DNA of 26,671 nt from Fumia sp045615345 (GTDB lineage: Bacteria; Bacillota; Clostridia; Oscillospirales; Ruminococcaceae). Location: the NCBI GenBank assembly GCA_045615345.1, contig JAZLER010000012.1, positions 1 through 26,671 on the forward strand, read 5' to 3'. Position 1 is the first letter of the stretch. Every line of letters begins with the position of its first letter. This document shows positions 1 to 7,098 of this stretch, in pieces. The notes below the pieces were generated by a model. That model had not been told where the DNA came from. It worked only from the letters and a program-made list of their open reading frames with translations, and searched no databases. The position numbers and the translations under genes are program-made.

Positions 1-41
1 TAATAGTGAATAGTGAAGAATAGGTAAGGTTGGTGCGATAT

Positions 42-58
42 GTTGCCCAAAGGGCAAC
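42..58. repeat. small perfect hairpin upstream of ruvC
   Basis: GTTGCCC and GGGCAAC form a 7-bp stem around an AAA loop. It lies 21 bp upstream of the ruvC start and has no T-run, so a terminator role is not supported. The first 30 bases carry two TAGTGAA repeats. It resembles the small hairpins found in other spacers of this window and is probably a dispersed repeat remnant. Confidence 0.5.
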
Positions 59-79
59 GGGAAGAAAGGAAGTGGCCTT

Positions 80-592
80 ATGAGAATACTCGGTATTGAC
101 CCCGGTTATGCGATTGTGGGTTGTGGGATAATTGAATATGACGGGCACACTTTCCGTACCATAGAATACGGCGCTGTCACGACTCCTGCCGATATGGAGT
201 TTTCGGACAGGCTTTTGGAAATTTACAGACAGATTACAGAACTTATTACGATTTATAAACCTGAGGCGCTTGCTATTGAAAAACTTTTTTTCAACTCCAA
301 CCAGAAAACCGCCATTGATGTGGCGCAGGCGAGGGGAGTTATTATACTTGCTGCAAGGGAAGCAGACATTCCCTGCTATGAGTACACGCCACTTCAGGTG
401 AAACAGGCGGTTGTAGGGTACGGGCGTGCGATAAAACGCCAGGTTATCGAGATGACAAAGAAGATTTTAAATCTCTCTAAAACTCCGAAACCCGATGATG
501 TTGCCGATGCTTTAGCGATTGCTATCTGCCACGCGCACACAGCCCCAAGCAGAATGAACAAACAAATTCTTGAGATGAGGAATAAGCTATGA
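80..592 (+). CDS. ruvC: Holliday junction resolvase RuvC
   Basis: RuvC is the endonuclease that nicks two opposing strands of a Holliday junction on the RuvAB-bound complex during recombinational repair. The 170-aa product has the usual family length. The acidic metal-binding set of the RNase H fold is visible: Asp7 in the GIDPG motif, Glu67 in AIEKLFF, and Asp140/Asp143 in the C-terminal DDVADALA stretch. The KLFF segment after Glu67 carries the aromatic residue expected to stack on junction DNA. The ATG at 80 has an AAAGGA-type ribosome site about nine bases upstream. The stop overlaps the ruvA start as ATGA, which suggests translational coupling, and ruvB follows, giving the common ruvCAB order. 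Confidence 0.97.
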   Translation: MRILGIDPGYAIVGCGIIEYDGHTFRTIEYGAVTTPADMEFSDRLLEIYRQITELITIYKPEALAIEKLFFNSNQKTAIDVAQARGVIILAAREADIPCYEYTPLQVKQAVVGYGRAIKRQVIEMTKKILNLSKTPKPDDVADALAIAICHAHTAPSRMNKQILEMRNKL

Positions 593-1188
593 TTTACAGT
601 TTAAGAGGAAAACTCATAAAGATTGAACCGAATTTTGCCGTTGTGGAATGCCAGGGGGTAGGGTACGGAATAAGAACCTCAGCCGTCAGCGTTTCAAGGC
701 TTCCGAAACTTAATGAAGAGGTGCTTTTTTACACATATTTACATGTGACAGAAAATATGATAGACCTTTTCGGGTTTGCCGATGAAGAGGAGCTTCGTTG
801 TTTCAAGATGCTTATTTCGGTTACAAGGGTAGGACCGAAGGCTGCTTTGTCAGTACTTTCATCTGTGACCCCTGAACGATTTGCTTTGTGTGTGGCATCG
901 GGGGATGCTAAAGCAATAGCGGCTGCACCCGGTATCGGCCTTAAAACCGCTCAGAGAATTCTTCTGGAGCTTAAGGATAAGATTTCAAATGAACAGATTT
1001 CAAGCGGTATTTCGGATATCCCTGCTGTGAGCTTTGACAGCTCCTCAAACGCTTCCGAGGCGATTTCGGCACTTGTGGTGCTCGGTTACGCGCAGAGCGA
1101 GGCGACAGCTGTTATCACAAAGCTTTCTCCCGATATGTCGGTTGAAGAGATGATTAAGCATGGACTTAAGGCGTTAGCCGGAAAATAG
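589..1188 (+). CDS. ruvA: Holliday junction branch migration protein RuvA
   Basis: RuvA binds the four-way junction as a tetramer and loads RuvB rings for branch migration. The 199-aa length is typical. An N-terminal OB-fold domain (MIYSLRGKL..., about residues 1-62) is followed by two helix-hairpin-helix motifs (around VGPKAAL and APGIGLKTAQRIL) that contact DNA. A Ser/Asn-rich flexible linker (about 135-150) leads to the C-terminal domain III that contacts RuvB (EAISALVVLGY..., ending SVEEMIKHGLKAL). It overlaps ruvC by four bases and is followed by ruvB after ten bases, so the three genes are almost certainly one transcript. Confidence 0.97.
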   Translation: MIYSLRGKLIKIEPNFAVVECQGVGYGIRTSAVSVSRLPKLNEEVLFYTYLHVTENMIDLFGFADEEELRCFKMLISVTRVGPKAALSVLSSVTPERFALCVASGDAKAIAAAPGIGLKTAQRILLELKDKISNEQISSGISDIPAVSFDSSSNASEAISALVVLGYAQSEATAVITKLSPDMSVEEMIKHGLKALAGK

Positions 1189-1198
1189 AGGATAGATT

Positions 1199-2248
1199 AT
1201 GTTTGAATCACAGTTTGAAAAAGAAGATTTTGACTTTGAAAACCGCATAACTGCCCCTGATTATCAGAACGCTGAGGACAGGGATGTTGAGTTTTCGTTA
1301 AGACCTAAAACCTTAGACGAGTATATTGGTCAGCAGAAGGTCAAGGAAAACCTTTCGGTTTACATCGAAGCTGCAAAGAAAAGGGGAGAGGCACTCGACC
1401 ATGTTTTGCTTTACGGCCCTCCCGGGCTTGGTAAAACAACCCTTTCGCAGATTATCGCAAACGAACTTAATGTAAACTTGAAAATCACTTCGGGTCCTGC
1501 TATCGAAAAACCCGGTGATTTAGCGGCACTGCTTACAAATTTAGGTCCCGGGGATGTTTTGTTTATTGACGAAATCCACCGTCTTTCAAAGGCGGTTGAA
1601 GAAGTTTTATACCCTGCGATGGAGGACTTCGCCCTTGACATTATGATAGGTAAAGGCCCGTCTGCAAGGAGTATAAGAATTGATTTGCCAAAATTTACTT
1701 TAGTCGGTGCGACAACAAGGGCAGGTCAGCTGACTTCTCCTTTAAGGGACCGTTTCGGGGTTCTTTTAAGGCTTGAAATGTACACCCCCGAAGAACTTTC
1801 CGAGATTATCTCAAGAAGTGCAGGAATTTTAGGTATTGAATGCGATAAGGATGGTGCTTTGGAGCTTGCAAAACGCTCGAGAGGTACGCCCCGTATCGCA
1901 AACAGGATGTTGAAGCGTGTCAGGGACTTTGCCGAGATTATCGGTGACGGCACTATCACAAAGAAAATTGTTGATACCGCTCTTAACCGTCTTGATGTCG
2001 ATGAATTAGGGCTTGACAACAACGACAGACGAATGCTTGAGGCGATTATTACCCAGTATAACGGCGGTCCTGTGGGGCTTGAAACGATATCGGCACTGCT
2101 TGGTGAAGAAACTGTCACCATTGAAGATGTTTACGAGCCGTATCTTATGCAAATAGGGTTCCTCTCAAGGACACCGAGAGGCAGATGCGCAACGGCGCTG
2201 GCTTACAAGCATCTGGGACTTGATAAGCAGGGGCAGACATTGTTGTAG
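1199..2248 (+). CDS. ruvB: Holliday junction branch migration helicase RuvB
   Basis: RuvB is the AAA+ hexameric motor that pumps DNA through the RuvA-held junction. In the 349-aa product, Walker A is GPPGLGKT (73-80), Walker B is LFIDEIH (Asp124, Glu125), the sensor region is VGATTRAGQL, and an arginine-finger region RDRFG follows. The C-terminal winged-helix domain ends with the characteristic GFLSRTPRGR motif. An SD-like AGAGGA lies just after the ruvA stop. Relative to some RuvB proteins it has about 20 extra acidic N-terminal residues before the core. The stop codon lies inside the first hairpin of the downstream repeat array, so 3'-end formation and the repeat are physically combined. 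Confidence 0.97.
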   Translation: MFESQFEKEDFDFENRITAPDYQNAEDRDVEFSLRPKTLDEYIGQQKVKENLSVYIEAAKKRGEALDHVLLYGPPGLGKTTLSQIIANELNVNLKITSGPAIEKPGDLAALLTNLGPGDVLFIDEIHRLSKAVEEVLYPAMEDFALDIMIGKGPSARSIRIDLPKFTLVGATTRAGQLTSPLRDRFGVLLRLEMYTPEELSEIISRSAGILGIECDKDGALELAKRSRGTPRIANRMLKRVRDFAEIIGDGTITKKIVDTALNRLDVDELGLDNNDRRMLEAIITQYNGGPVGLETISALLGEETVTIEDVYEPYLMQIGFLSRTPRGRCATALAYKHLGLDKQGQTLL

Positions 2249-2270
2249 CCCAAGGCTACAACAGTTTTAT
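2241..2270 (+). terminator. probable Rho-independent terminator of ruvCAB
   Basis: TGTTGTAGCC pairs perfectly with GGCTACAACA around a CAA loop (2241-2263), followed by GTTTTATT. The 10-bp stem includes the ruvB stop codon (TAG at 2246-2248). The T-run is short and interrupted, so termination may be partial. The hairpin also looks like the first unit of the hairpin array that follows. Confidence 0.6.
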
Positions 2271-2427
2271 TCGCCATATGGCGAGTGATATTGCATTGCA
2301 GTGGTATTTGTCTTGAGACAAGTGATATTCGCGTTGCGAGTTTTATTAAGAATAAAATATCACTGAAACTAAAAGTTTTAATAACACTTTTGATTTATCA
2401 AAAATATCACTCTGTGCAAGGCACAGA
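2264..2427. repeat. array of short hairpins separated by AGTGATATT-like spacers
   Basis: The ruvB-methyltransferase spacer holds no gene but is highly structured. Small palindromes at 2272-2283 (CGCCATATGGCG), 2292-2300 (TGCATTGCA), 2309-2320 (TGTCTTGAGACA) and 2330-2338 (CGCGTTGCG) alternate with near-identical nonamers: AGTGATATT, AGTGGTATT, AGTGATATT, AGTTTTATT. From about 2353 the nonamer reappears in reverse complement (AAATATCACT, again near 2403), so the left and right halves can pair over long range. A final hairpin TCTGTGC/GCACAGA lies at 2411-2427. From memory, similar arrays occur in gut Clostridia. Function unknown; it could be a mobile repeat or a structured RNA spacer. Confidence 0.7.
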
Positions 2428-2455
2428 ATATAACTATCATTACAGGAGTTAATAA

Positions 2456-3331
2456 ATGAGAATTGCAAATGACTGGGCTGATTATCAGCTTATTGATACT
2501 TCAGGCGGAGAAAAGCTTGAAAAATGGAAAGAAACTGTACTTATAAGACCTGACCCGCAGATTATCTGGGACACTGAGAAATCTCACCCTCTGTGGCGTA
2601 AGGCTAATGCCCGTTACCACCGTTCCGATAAAGGCGGCGGAAAATGGGAAATCTATAAAAAACACCCCGATTTCTGGACTATTGACTACAAGGGGCTGAA
2701 ATTCAAAATCTCGCCCACAGGTTTTAAACACACGGGGCTTTTCCCTGAACAGGCTGTAAACTGGGACAAGTTCCTTGAATGGATTCCGGATGCAGGGCGT
2801 GAGATAAATGTCTTAAACCTCTTTGCCTATACAGGTGGGGCAACTCTTGCCTGTCTTAAGGCAGGGGCTTCGGTCTGCCATGTCGATGCATCAAAGGGTA
2901 TGGTGCAGTGGGCAAAGGAGAACGCAGAACTTTCGGGACTTATCGACAAGCCTGTAAGATGGATTGTTGACGACTGCGAGAAGTTTGTGGCGCGTGAGAT
3001 AAGGCGTGGCAGAAAATACGATGCCATTATTATGGACCCTCCGTCTTACGGCAGAGGCCCATCGGGCGAAGTGTGGCAACTTGAAGAGAAGATTTATAAT
3101 CTTTTGGCACTTTGCACCGAGGTTTTGTCCGATAATCCCTTGTTTGTGGCACTCAATTCGTATACAACGGGACTTTCGCCCTCGGTTATGGCGTATCTTT
3201 TGGGAGTTACTGTCGGTGAGAAGTACAAAGGAAAAGTGGTTGCAGACGAGATAGGGCTTCCCGTGAATGACTCGGGACTTACATTGCCCTGCGGTTCTAC
3301 AGCCTTCTGGCTTAGTGAGGATATAGGGTAA
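2456..3331 (+). CDS. class I SAM-dependent methyltransferase (COG1092/RlmI-like), probably RNA-directed
   Basis: The 291-aa product has a Rossmann methyltransferase core. The SAM-binding motif I is VLNLFAYTGGAT (119-130), motif II has Asp144 in HVDAS, and motif IV is DPPSYGRG (194-201). This pattern, with the preceding KFKISPTGFKHTGLFPEQ segment, is typical of COG1092 rRNA methyltransferases such as RlmI and the RlmKL C-terminal half. Unlike RlmI it has no N-terminal PUA domain, and the strand where m5C enzymes carry a catalytic Cys reads LNSYTTGLSP with no Cys. A guanine-N7 or other target is therefore as likely as cytosine-C5; the substrate is not determinable here. An AGGAG site at 2444-2448 sets the ATG at 2456. 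It appears monocistronic. Confidence 0.85.
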   Translation: MRIANDWADYQLIDTSGGEKLEKWKETVLIRPDPQIIWDTEKSHPLWRKANARYHRSDKGGGKWEIYKKHPDFWTIDYKGLKFKISPTGFKHTGLFPEQAVNWDKFLEWIPDAGREINVLNLFAYTGGATLACLKAGASVCHVDASKGMVQWAKENAELSGLIDKPVRWIVDDCEKFVAREIRRGRKYDAIIMDPPSYGRGPSGEVWQLEEKIYNLLALCTEVLSDNPLFVALNSYTTGLSPSVMAYLLGVTVGEKYKGKVVADEIGLPVNDSGLTLPCGSTAFWLSEDIG

Positions 3332-3340
3332 ATCAGCATC

Positions 3341-3440
3341 AAATTGCTGAAAATTTGGATTTTTCTGTGTTAGTGTCGCTCGGAATATCGGTATATTCCT
3401 TCGTTCCACTGCCTTGAAAAATCACAAATTTTAGCAATTT
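3341..3440. repeat. 100-bp palindromic element (copy A)
   Basis: A long imperfect inverted repeat. The left arm 3341-3365 (starting AAATTGCTGAAAATTTG) pairs with the right arm 3416-3440 (ending ACAAATTTTAGCAATTT) with only a few mismatches. The central part contains a perfect hairpin GGAATAT-CGGT-ATATTCC (3382-3399) followed by TTCG. It is clearly related to 16760-16866, the left lobe of a MITE-like element elsewhere in the window. The 17-mer TTGAAAAATCACAAATT of the right arm recurs at 3496-3512. Confidence 0.8.
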
Positions 3441-3472
3441 ACGGAAGATTTAGCTTTTACGGAGGATTTTCT

Positions 3473-3489
3473 GGCGGATGATATCCGCC
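3473..3489. repeat. GGCGGAT/ATCCGCC hairpin
   Basis: GGCGGAT and ATCCGCC form a perfect 7-bp stem around a GAT loop, followed by CCCTACA. From memory this GGCGGAT...ATCCGCCCCTACA phrase is a common intergenic repeat in gut Clostridia. It sits between copy A and a second copy of the right-arm 17-mer, so this spacer is a mosaic of repeats. Confidence 0.6.
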
Positions 3490-3530
3490 CCTACATTGAA
3501 AAATCACAAATTCCGGGAATTTAGGGAAGG

Positions 3531-3797
3531 ATGAGAGAATTGGTACTTAGTATACTTTCCTCGGTTTTTCCAATAATCGGTGTTGCTGTTATGCTGTTTC
3601 TGGAACCTGAGCTTACTGAAGCCATTGGGTCAGGCATAATATTTGGCTCTTTTGTGGGCAGTATTTTCGGGGTGGTTTCGCTTACCAGGAACAAAAGGAA
3701 AAGTAAACTTGTTACTTTCCTTTCGATAATTCCTATGATACCTCTTTCATTATATTTGTTGTTGTTAATTATTACGTTGATACTCTTTTTACTTTAG
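3531..3797 (+). CDS. small hydrophobic membrane protein, function unknown
   Basis: The 88-aa product is nearly all hydrophobic, with about three predicted membrane helices (roughly residues 4-24, 31-51 and 61-88) and a short basic loop TRNKRKSK (52-59). I recognise no family. The start is uncertain: the ATG at 3531 directly abuts its AGGGAAGG purine tract, whereas a TTG at 3540 would have better spacing. The stop is 14 bases before ecfA1, so it may be cotranscribed with the ECF genes. No function can be assigned; a membrane accessory peptide is possible but speculative. Confidence 0.55.
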   Translation: MRELVLSILSSVFPIIGVAVMLFLEPELTEAIGSGIIFGSFVGSIFGVVSLTRNKRKSKLVTFLSIIPMIPLSLYLLLLIITLILFLL

Positions 3798-3811
3798 CTT
3801 TTGGAGGATGT

Positions 3812-4663
3812 ATGAGTAAAGATATTAAGACTCAGAATTTGTATTTTGAGTATCGGGATGAGGAGAATAAGTTGGTTTTTCCCGTTTTAAAAGATATAAA
3901 TTTAGAGATAAAAAAAGGCGAGTTTGTGGCGGTTTTAGGTCACAACGGCAGTGGTAAATCCACCCTTGCAAAGCATTTAAATGCGATACTGATGCCCACG
4001 TCGGGCAAGGTTTTTGTAGGGGAATACGATACATCGGATGAGAATAATCTTTTCTCCATCCGCCAGCATGTCGGGATGGTGTTCCAGAACCCAGACAACC
4101 AGATTGTAGCTACAATTGTTGAGGAAGATGTGGCGTTTGCCCTTGAAAACTTAGGGGTTGAGCCTACTGAAATCAGACGCCGTGTTGACGAGGCACTTAA
4201 AATGGTTGGCATGTATGAATACCGTGAGCACGCACCTCATCAGCTTTCGGGCGGACAGAAACAGCGTGTTGCCATAGCAGGAATTTTAGCGATGCGACCC
4301 GACTGTATCGTACTGGACGAACCTACTGCGATGCTTGACCCCAAGGGCAGGGAAGAAGTGCTCTCCACTGTAAGAAAGTTAAACCGTGAGTTTGGCACTA
4401 CCGTTATTATGATAACTCATTATATGGACGAGGCTGTTAAAGCTGACCGCGTAGTAGTTATTGATGACGGCAAAATTCTCCTTGACGATACACCGAAAGC
4501 TGTATTCTCAGAAGTTGAGCTTTTAAAGAGCGTGGGACTTGATGTGCCTCAGGTGACTGAGCTTATCTATGAGCTTAAAAAGGAAGGAATTGACCTCCCT
4601 GACGGAATACTCACCGAAGATGAGTGCGCAGATGTAATTTTAGAATTATTCGGAAGGAAATAA
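3812..4663 (+). CDS. ecfA1: ECF transporter ATPase EcfA1 (CbiO-type)
   Basis: One of the two ATPases of the energy-coupling factor module that drives group II ECF uptake of vitamins and metal ions with interchangeable S components. In the 283-aa product, Walker A is GHNGSGKST (43-51), the Q-loop is FQNPDNQ (about 91-97), the ABC signature is LSGGQKQR (145-152), Walker B is IVLDEPTAML (about 166-175), and the switch His203 is in ITHYMDEA. The C-terminal tail is typical of EcfA subunits. A GGAGG site precedes the ATG. Its stop lies two bases before the ecfA2 ATG. No S-component gene is adjacent, which fits a shared group II module. Confidence 0.95.
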   Translation: MSKDIKTQNLYFEYRDEENKLVFPVLKDINLEIKKGEFVAVLGHNGSGKSTLAKHLNAILMPTSGKVFVGEYDTSDENNLFSIRQHVGMVFQNPDNQIVATIVEEDVAFALENLGVEPTEIRRRVDEALKMVGMYEYREHAPHQLSGGQKQRVAIAGILAMRPDCIVLDEPTAMLDPKGREEVLSTVRKLNREFGTTVIMITHYMDEAVKADRVVVIDDGKILLDDTPKAVFSEVELLKSVGLDVPQVTELIYELKKEGIDLPDGILTEDECADVILELFGRK

Positions 4664-4665
4664 AA

Positions 4666-5523
4666 ATGGTAATTAAAGCAGAAAATCTTACCTTTGTATA
4701 TGGCGCGGGTACTCCGTTTGAAAGTAAGGCACTTGATAATATAAATCTTACTATTGAAAGTGGCGAGATTATCGGTGTTATCGGGCATACGGGGTCGGGC
4801 AAAAGTACACTTATTCAGCATTTCAACGGACTTTTAAAACCGACTTCCGGGAAAATTACTATTGACGGGGTTGACATAAGAGAAAGCAAGGAAACGCTTC
4901 ATAAAGTCCGTTTTGATGTAGGGCTTGTGTTCCAGTACCCTGAGTATCAGCTTTTTGAGGAAACTGTTTTTAAGGATATTGCTTTCGGACCTCGCAATAT
5001 GGGGCTTTCCGAAGAGGAAATCACAAGACGCGTTTTAAAGGCTGCGGAATTTGTCGGAATTAAAAAAGAGCTTTTAAATAAGAGCCCTTTTGAGCTTTCG
5101 GGAGGGCAGAAAAGGCGAGTTGCCATTGCAGGTGTTATTGCGATGGAACCCAAAGTCCTTATTTTGGACGAGCCTGCGGCAGGGCTTGACCCCAAAGGGC
5201 GCAACAAGATTTTAGACCAGATCAAGGCTTACCACGAGGCTACAAAAAGCACTGTGCTTTTGGTTTCGCACAGTATGGAGGATGTTGCAAACTACGCCGA
5301 CAAAGTGCTTGTTATGAACGAGTCAAAGGTCTTTTTATACGATGAAACCGAGAAGGTTTTTGCAAAGAGCGAAGAACTTAAAAAGATAAGGCTTTCTGTC
5401 CCTCAGGTTACAAATGTTTTCAAAAAGCTTTCCGATAAGGGGCTTTTGATTGCTGACAATGTTTACACTGTAAATTATGCAAAAGAGAAGATTTTAAAAT
5501 CTTTGGAGGATTTAAATGCTTAA
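4666..5523 (+). CDS. ecfA2: ECF transporter ATPase EcfA2 (CbiO-type)
   Basis: This is the second ATPase of the ECF module and forms a heterodimer with EcfA1. The frame is open from 4624, but the ATG at 4666 is the real start: it has GGAAGGAA five bases upstream and begins MVIKAENLTF as in the family, giving 285 aa. Motifs in order are Walker A GHTGSGKST, Q-loop FQYPEYQLF, signature LSGGQKRR, Walker B LILDEPAAGLD and the H-loop VSHSMEDVA. The AAGLD after Walker B and the basic residues in the signature are usual for EcfA2. It overlaps ecfT by eight bases, which implies coupling. Confidence 0.95.
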   Translation: MVIKAENLTFVYGAGTPFESKALDNINLTIESGEIIGVIGHTGSGKSTLIQHFNGLLKPTSGKITIDGVDIRESKETLHKVRFDVGLVFQYPEYQLFEETVFKDIAFGPRNMGLSEEEITRRVLKAAEFVGIKKELLNKSPFELSGGQKRRVAIAGVIAMEPKVLILDEPAAGLDPKGRNKILDQIKAYHEATKSTVLLVSHSMEDVANYADKVLVMNESKVFLYDETEKVFAKSEELKKIRLSVPQVTNVFKKLSDKGLLIADNVYTVNYAKEKILKSLEDLNA

Positions 5524-6310
5524 AGATATAACAATAGGACAGTATTTCCCGGGAAATTCGGCAGTACACAGGCTTGACCCGAGAATGAAGCTGATACTTA
5601 CAATTCTTTATATCGTGATGTTGTTTTTATCGGCGGGTCCTTTGGCGTTTTTGATTTCGGGAGTTTTGCTTATAGTTTGCTATAAGATATCAAAAATCCC
5701 TGTGAAAATGATTTTAAAAAGCTTAAAACCACTTTTACCTATTCTCATATTTACTGCGGTTTTAAATATGTTTTTTATCTCAGACGGTAAGGTTTTATTT
5801 GAGTTTTATTTTATAAAAGTCACTGCAGGAGGGCTTTATACAGCCTTTTCGATGGCATTGAGGATAGTGCTTTTAATTGCATCATCCTCGCTTTTAACCT
5901 ATACGACATCTCCGATTACTCTGACCGATGCGATAGAAAGGCTTTTAAAACCTTTGAAAGTGTTGAAGTTTCCTGTGCACGAGCTTGCGATGATGATGTC
6001 GATAGCTTTAAGGTTTATCCCGACTTTAATCGAGGAAACCGAAAAGATTATGTCGGCTCAGAAAGCAAGGGGTGCTGACCTTGAAACGGGGTCTGTTTTA
6101 AAGCGTGCTAAGGCTTTGGTACCCATCTTAATTCCGCTTTTTATCTCGGCTTTCAGGCGTGCAGAGGACTTGGCTCTTGCTATGGAATGCAGATGCTACC
6201 ACGGCGGTGAAGGTCGTACGAGAATGCGACAGCTTCATTTGAAAACCGCTGATTTTGTGGCACTTTTTGTGCTGATTTTATCGATAACTATAATTATTCT
6301 TTTAGGATGA
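5516..6310 (+). CDS. ecfT: ECF transporter transmembrane subunit EcfT
   Basis: EcfT is the integral membrane scaffold that couples ATP hydrolysis by EcfA1A2 to toppling of the substrate-binding S component. The 264-aa product begins with the diagnostic RLDPRMK motif (about 19-25). It has several hydrophobic helices (about 26-60, 70-86, 103-125, 160-175, 240-262) and a cytoplasmic coupling helix with AQKARGADLE (Ala-Arg-Gly near 184-186) plus a second family motif AMECRCYHGG. A GGAGG site is 13 bases upstream of the ATG, inside ecfA2. truA starts five bases after its stop. Confidence 0.95.
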   Translation: MLKDITIGQYFPGNSAVHRLDPRMKLILTILYIVMLFLSAGPLAFLISGVLLIVCYKISKIPVKMILKSLKPLLPILIFTAVLNMFFISDGKVLFEFYFIKVTAGGLYTAFSMALRIVLLIASSSLLTYTTSPITLTDAIERLLKPLKVLKFPVHELAMMMSIALRFIPTLIEETEKIMSAQKARGADLETGSVLKRAKALVPILIPLFISAFRRAEDLALAMECRCYHGGEGRTRMRQLHLKTADFVALFVLILSITIIILLG

Positions 6311-6314
6311 TTTT

Positions 6315-7067
6315 ATGAGAAAACTTCTTTTTGAAACTTCTTATAATGGGAGTGCTTATCACGGGTATCAGGTTCAGGATAACGCTGTGACTGTTGCTGA
6401 AACTCTGCAGGATGCGATAGAAAAGGTGTTCGGCAAAAGGGAAGATATTGTTGGTTGTTCACGCACCGACACGGGGGTTCACGCAAAACAGTATTTTTTC
6501 CATATGGTTACTGAAAGCGATATCCCGTGTGAGGGGGCTGTGATTGCTCTTAATAACCTGTTGCCTTCTGATATTGCGATACTTTCGTGCAAAGAGGTAG
6601 ATGCTGACTTTCACGCAAGGTATGATGTGAAATATAAAGAGTACATCTACAAAATCCATAACAGTGCAATAAAAAATCCTTTTGCAAAAGGACTTATGTT
6701 AAACTATAAATATCCGCTTGACGAAAAGTTTTTAAATGAGCTTGCAAAGGAGTTTGTCGGAACTTATAGTTTTAAAGCCTTTTGCAGTGCAGGAGGCAAA
6801 ATAACTGATAACTTTGTAAGGACCATTTATGATGCAAAAGTTACAAGAAATGGGGATGCCGTTATCTTTTCGGTGACGGGTGACGGCTTTCTTTACAATA
6901 TGGTGAGGATTATGGTGGGGACACTTTTACTGACCCCCACGGGTAAACTTAAAAAGGGTGACATTAAAAATATAATTTTGTCAGAAAATCGGGAAAACGC
7001 CGGTATTACGGCACCTGCCGAGGGATTGTATCTCAACAGAGTGAGTTTTGATGAGTATGTAAAGTAA
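6315..7067 (+). CDS. truA: tRNA pseudouridine(38-40) synthase TruA
   Basis: TruA isomerises uridines 38, 39 and 40 in the tRNA anticodon arm. The 250-aa product has the usual length. The catalytic motif is CSRTDTGVHAKQ, with nucleophile Asp52. Later family motifs are visible: FHARYDVKYKEYIY, the FCSAGG region, and GDGFLYNMVRIMVGTLL near the C terminus. The ecfA1-ecfA2-ecfT-truA order is widely conserved in Firmicutes, which supports both assignments. The usual ribosomal protein genes on either side (rplQ before, rplM-rpsI after) are absent here. A weak 7-bp hairpin overlaps the stop but lacks a T-run. Confidence 0.96.
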   Translation: MRKLLFETSYNGSAYHGYQVQDNAVTVAETLQDAIEKVFGKREDIVGCSRTDTGVHAKQYFFHMVTESDIPCEGAVIALNNLLPSDIAILSCKEVDADFHARYDVKYKEYIYKIHNSAIKNPFAKGLMLNYKYPLDEKFLNELAKEFVGTYSFKAFCSAGGKITDNFVRTIYDAKVTRNGDAVIFSVTGDGFLYNMVRIMVGTLLLTPTGKLKKGDIKNIILSENRENAGITAPAEGLYLNRVSFDEYVK

Positions 7068-7098
7068 AACGCTTTACAACCAAAAAAGGAGCATTAAA

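Noticed and set aside
2241..2427. CRISPR-like array because of regular repeats with variable units
   Set aside because: The constant unit is only nine bases, the variable parts are self-complementary and 7-12 bases long, and no cas genes are present.
2891..3409. 172-aa minus-strand ORF antisense to the methyltransferase gene
   Set aside because: It is a frame shadow of a well-supported gene, has no ribosome site or recognisable domain, and extends into a palindromic repeat.
7058..7078. Terminator after truA
   Set aside because: The TGTAAAG/CTTTACA stem is AT-rich and lacks a T-run, and the next gene follows closely, so read-through is more likely.
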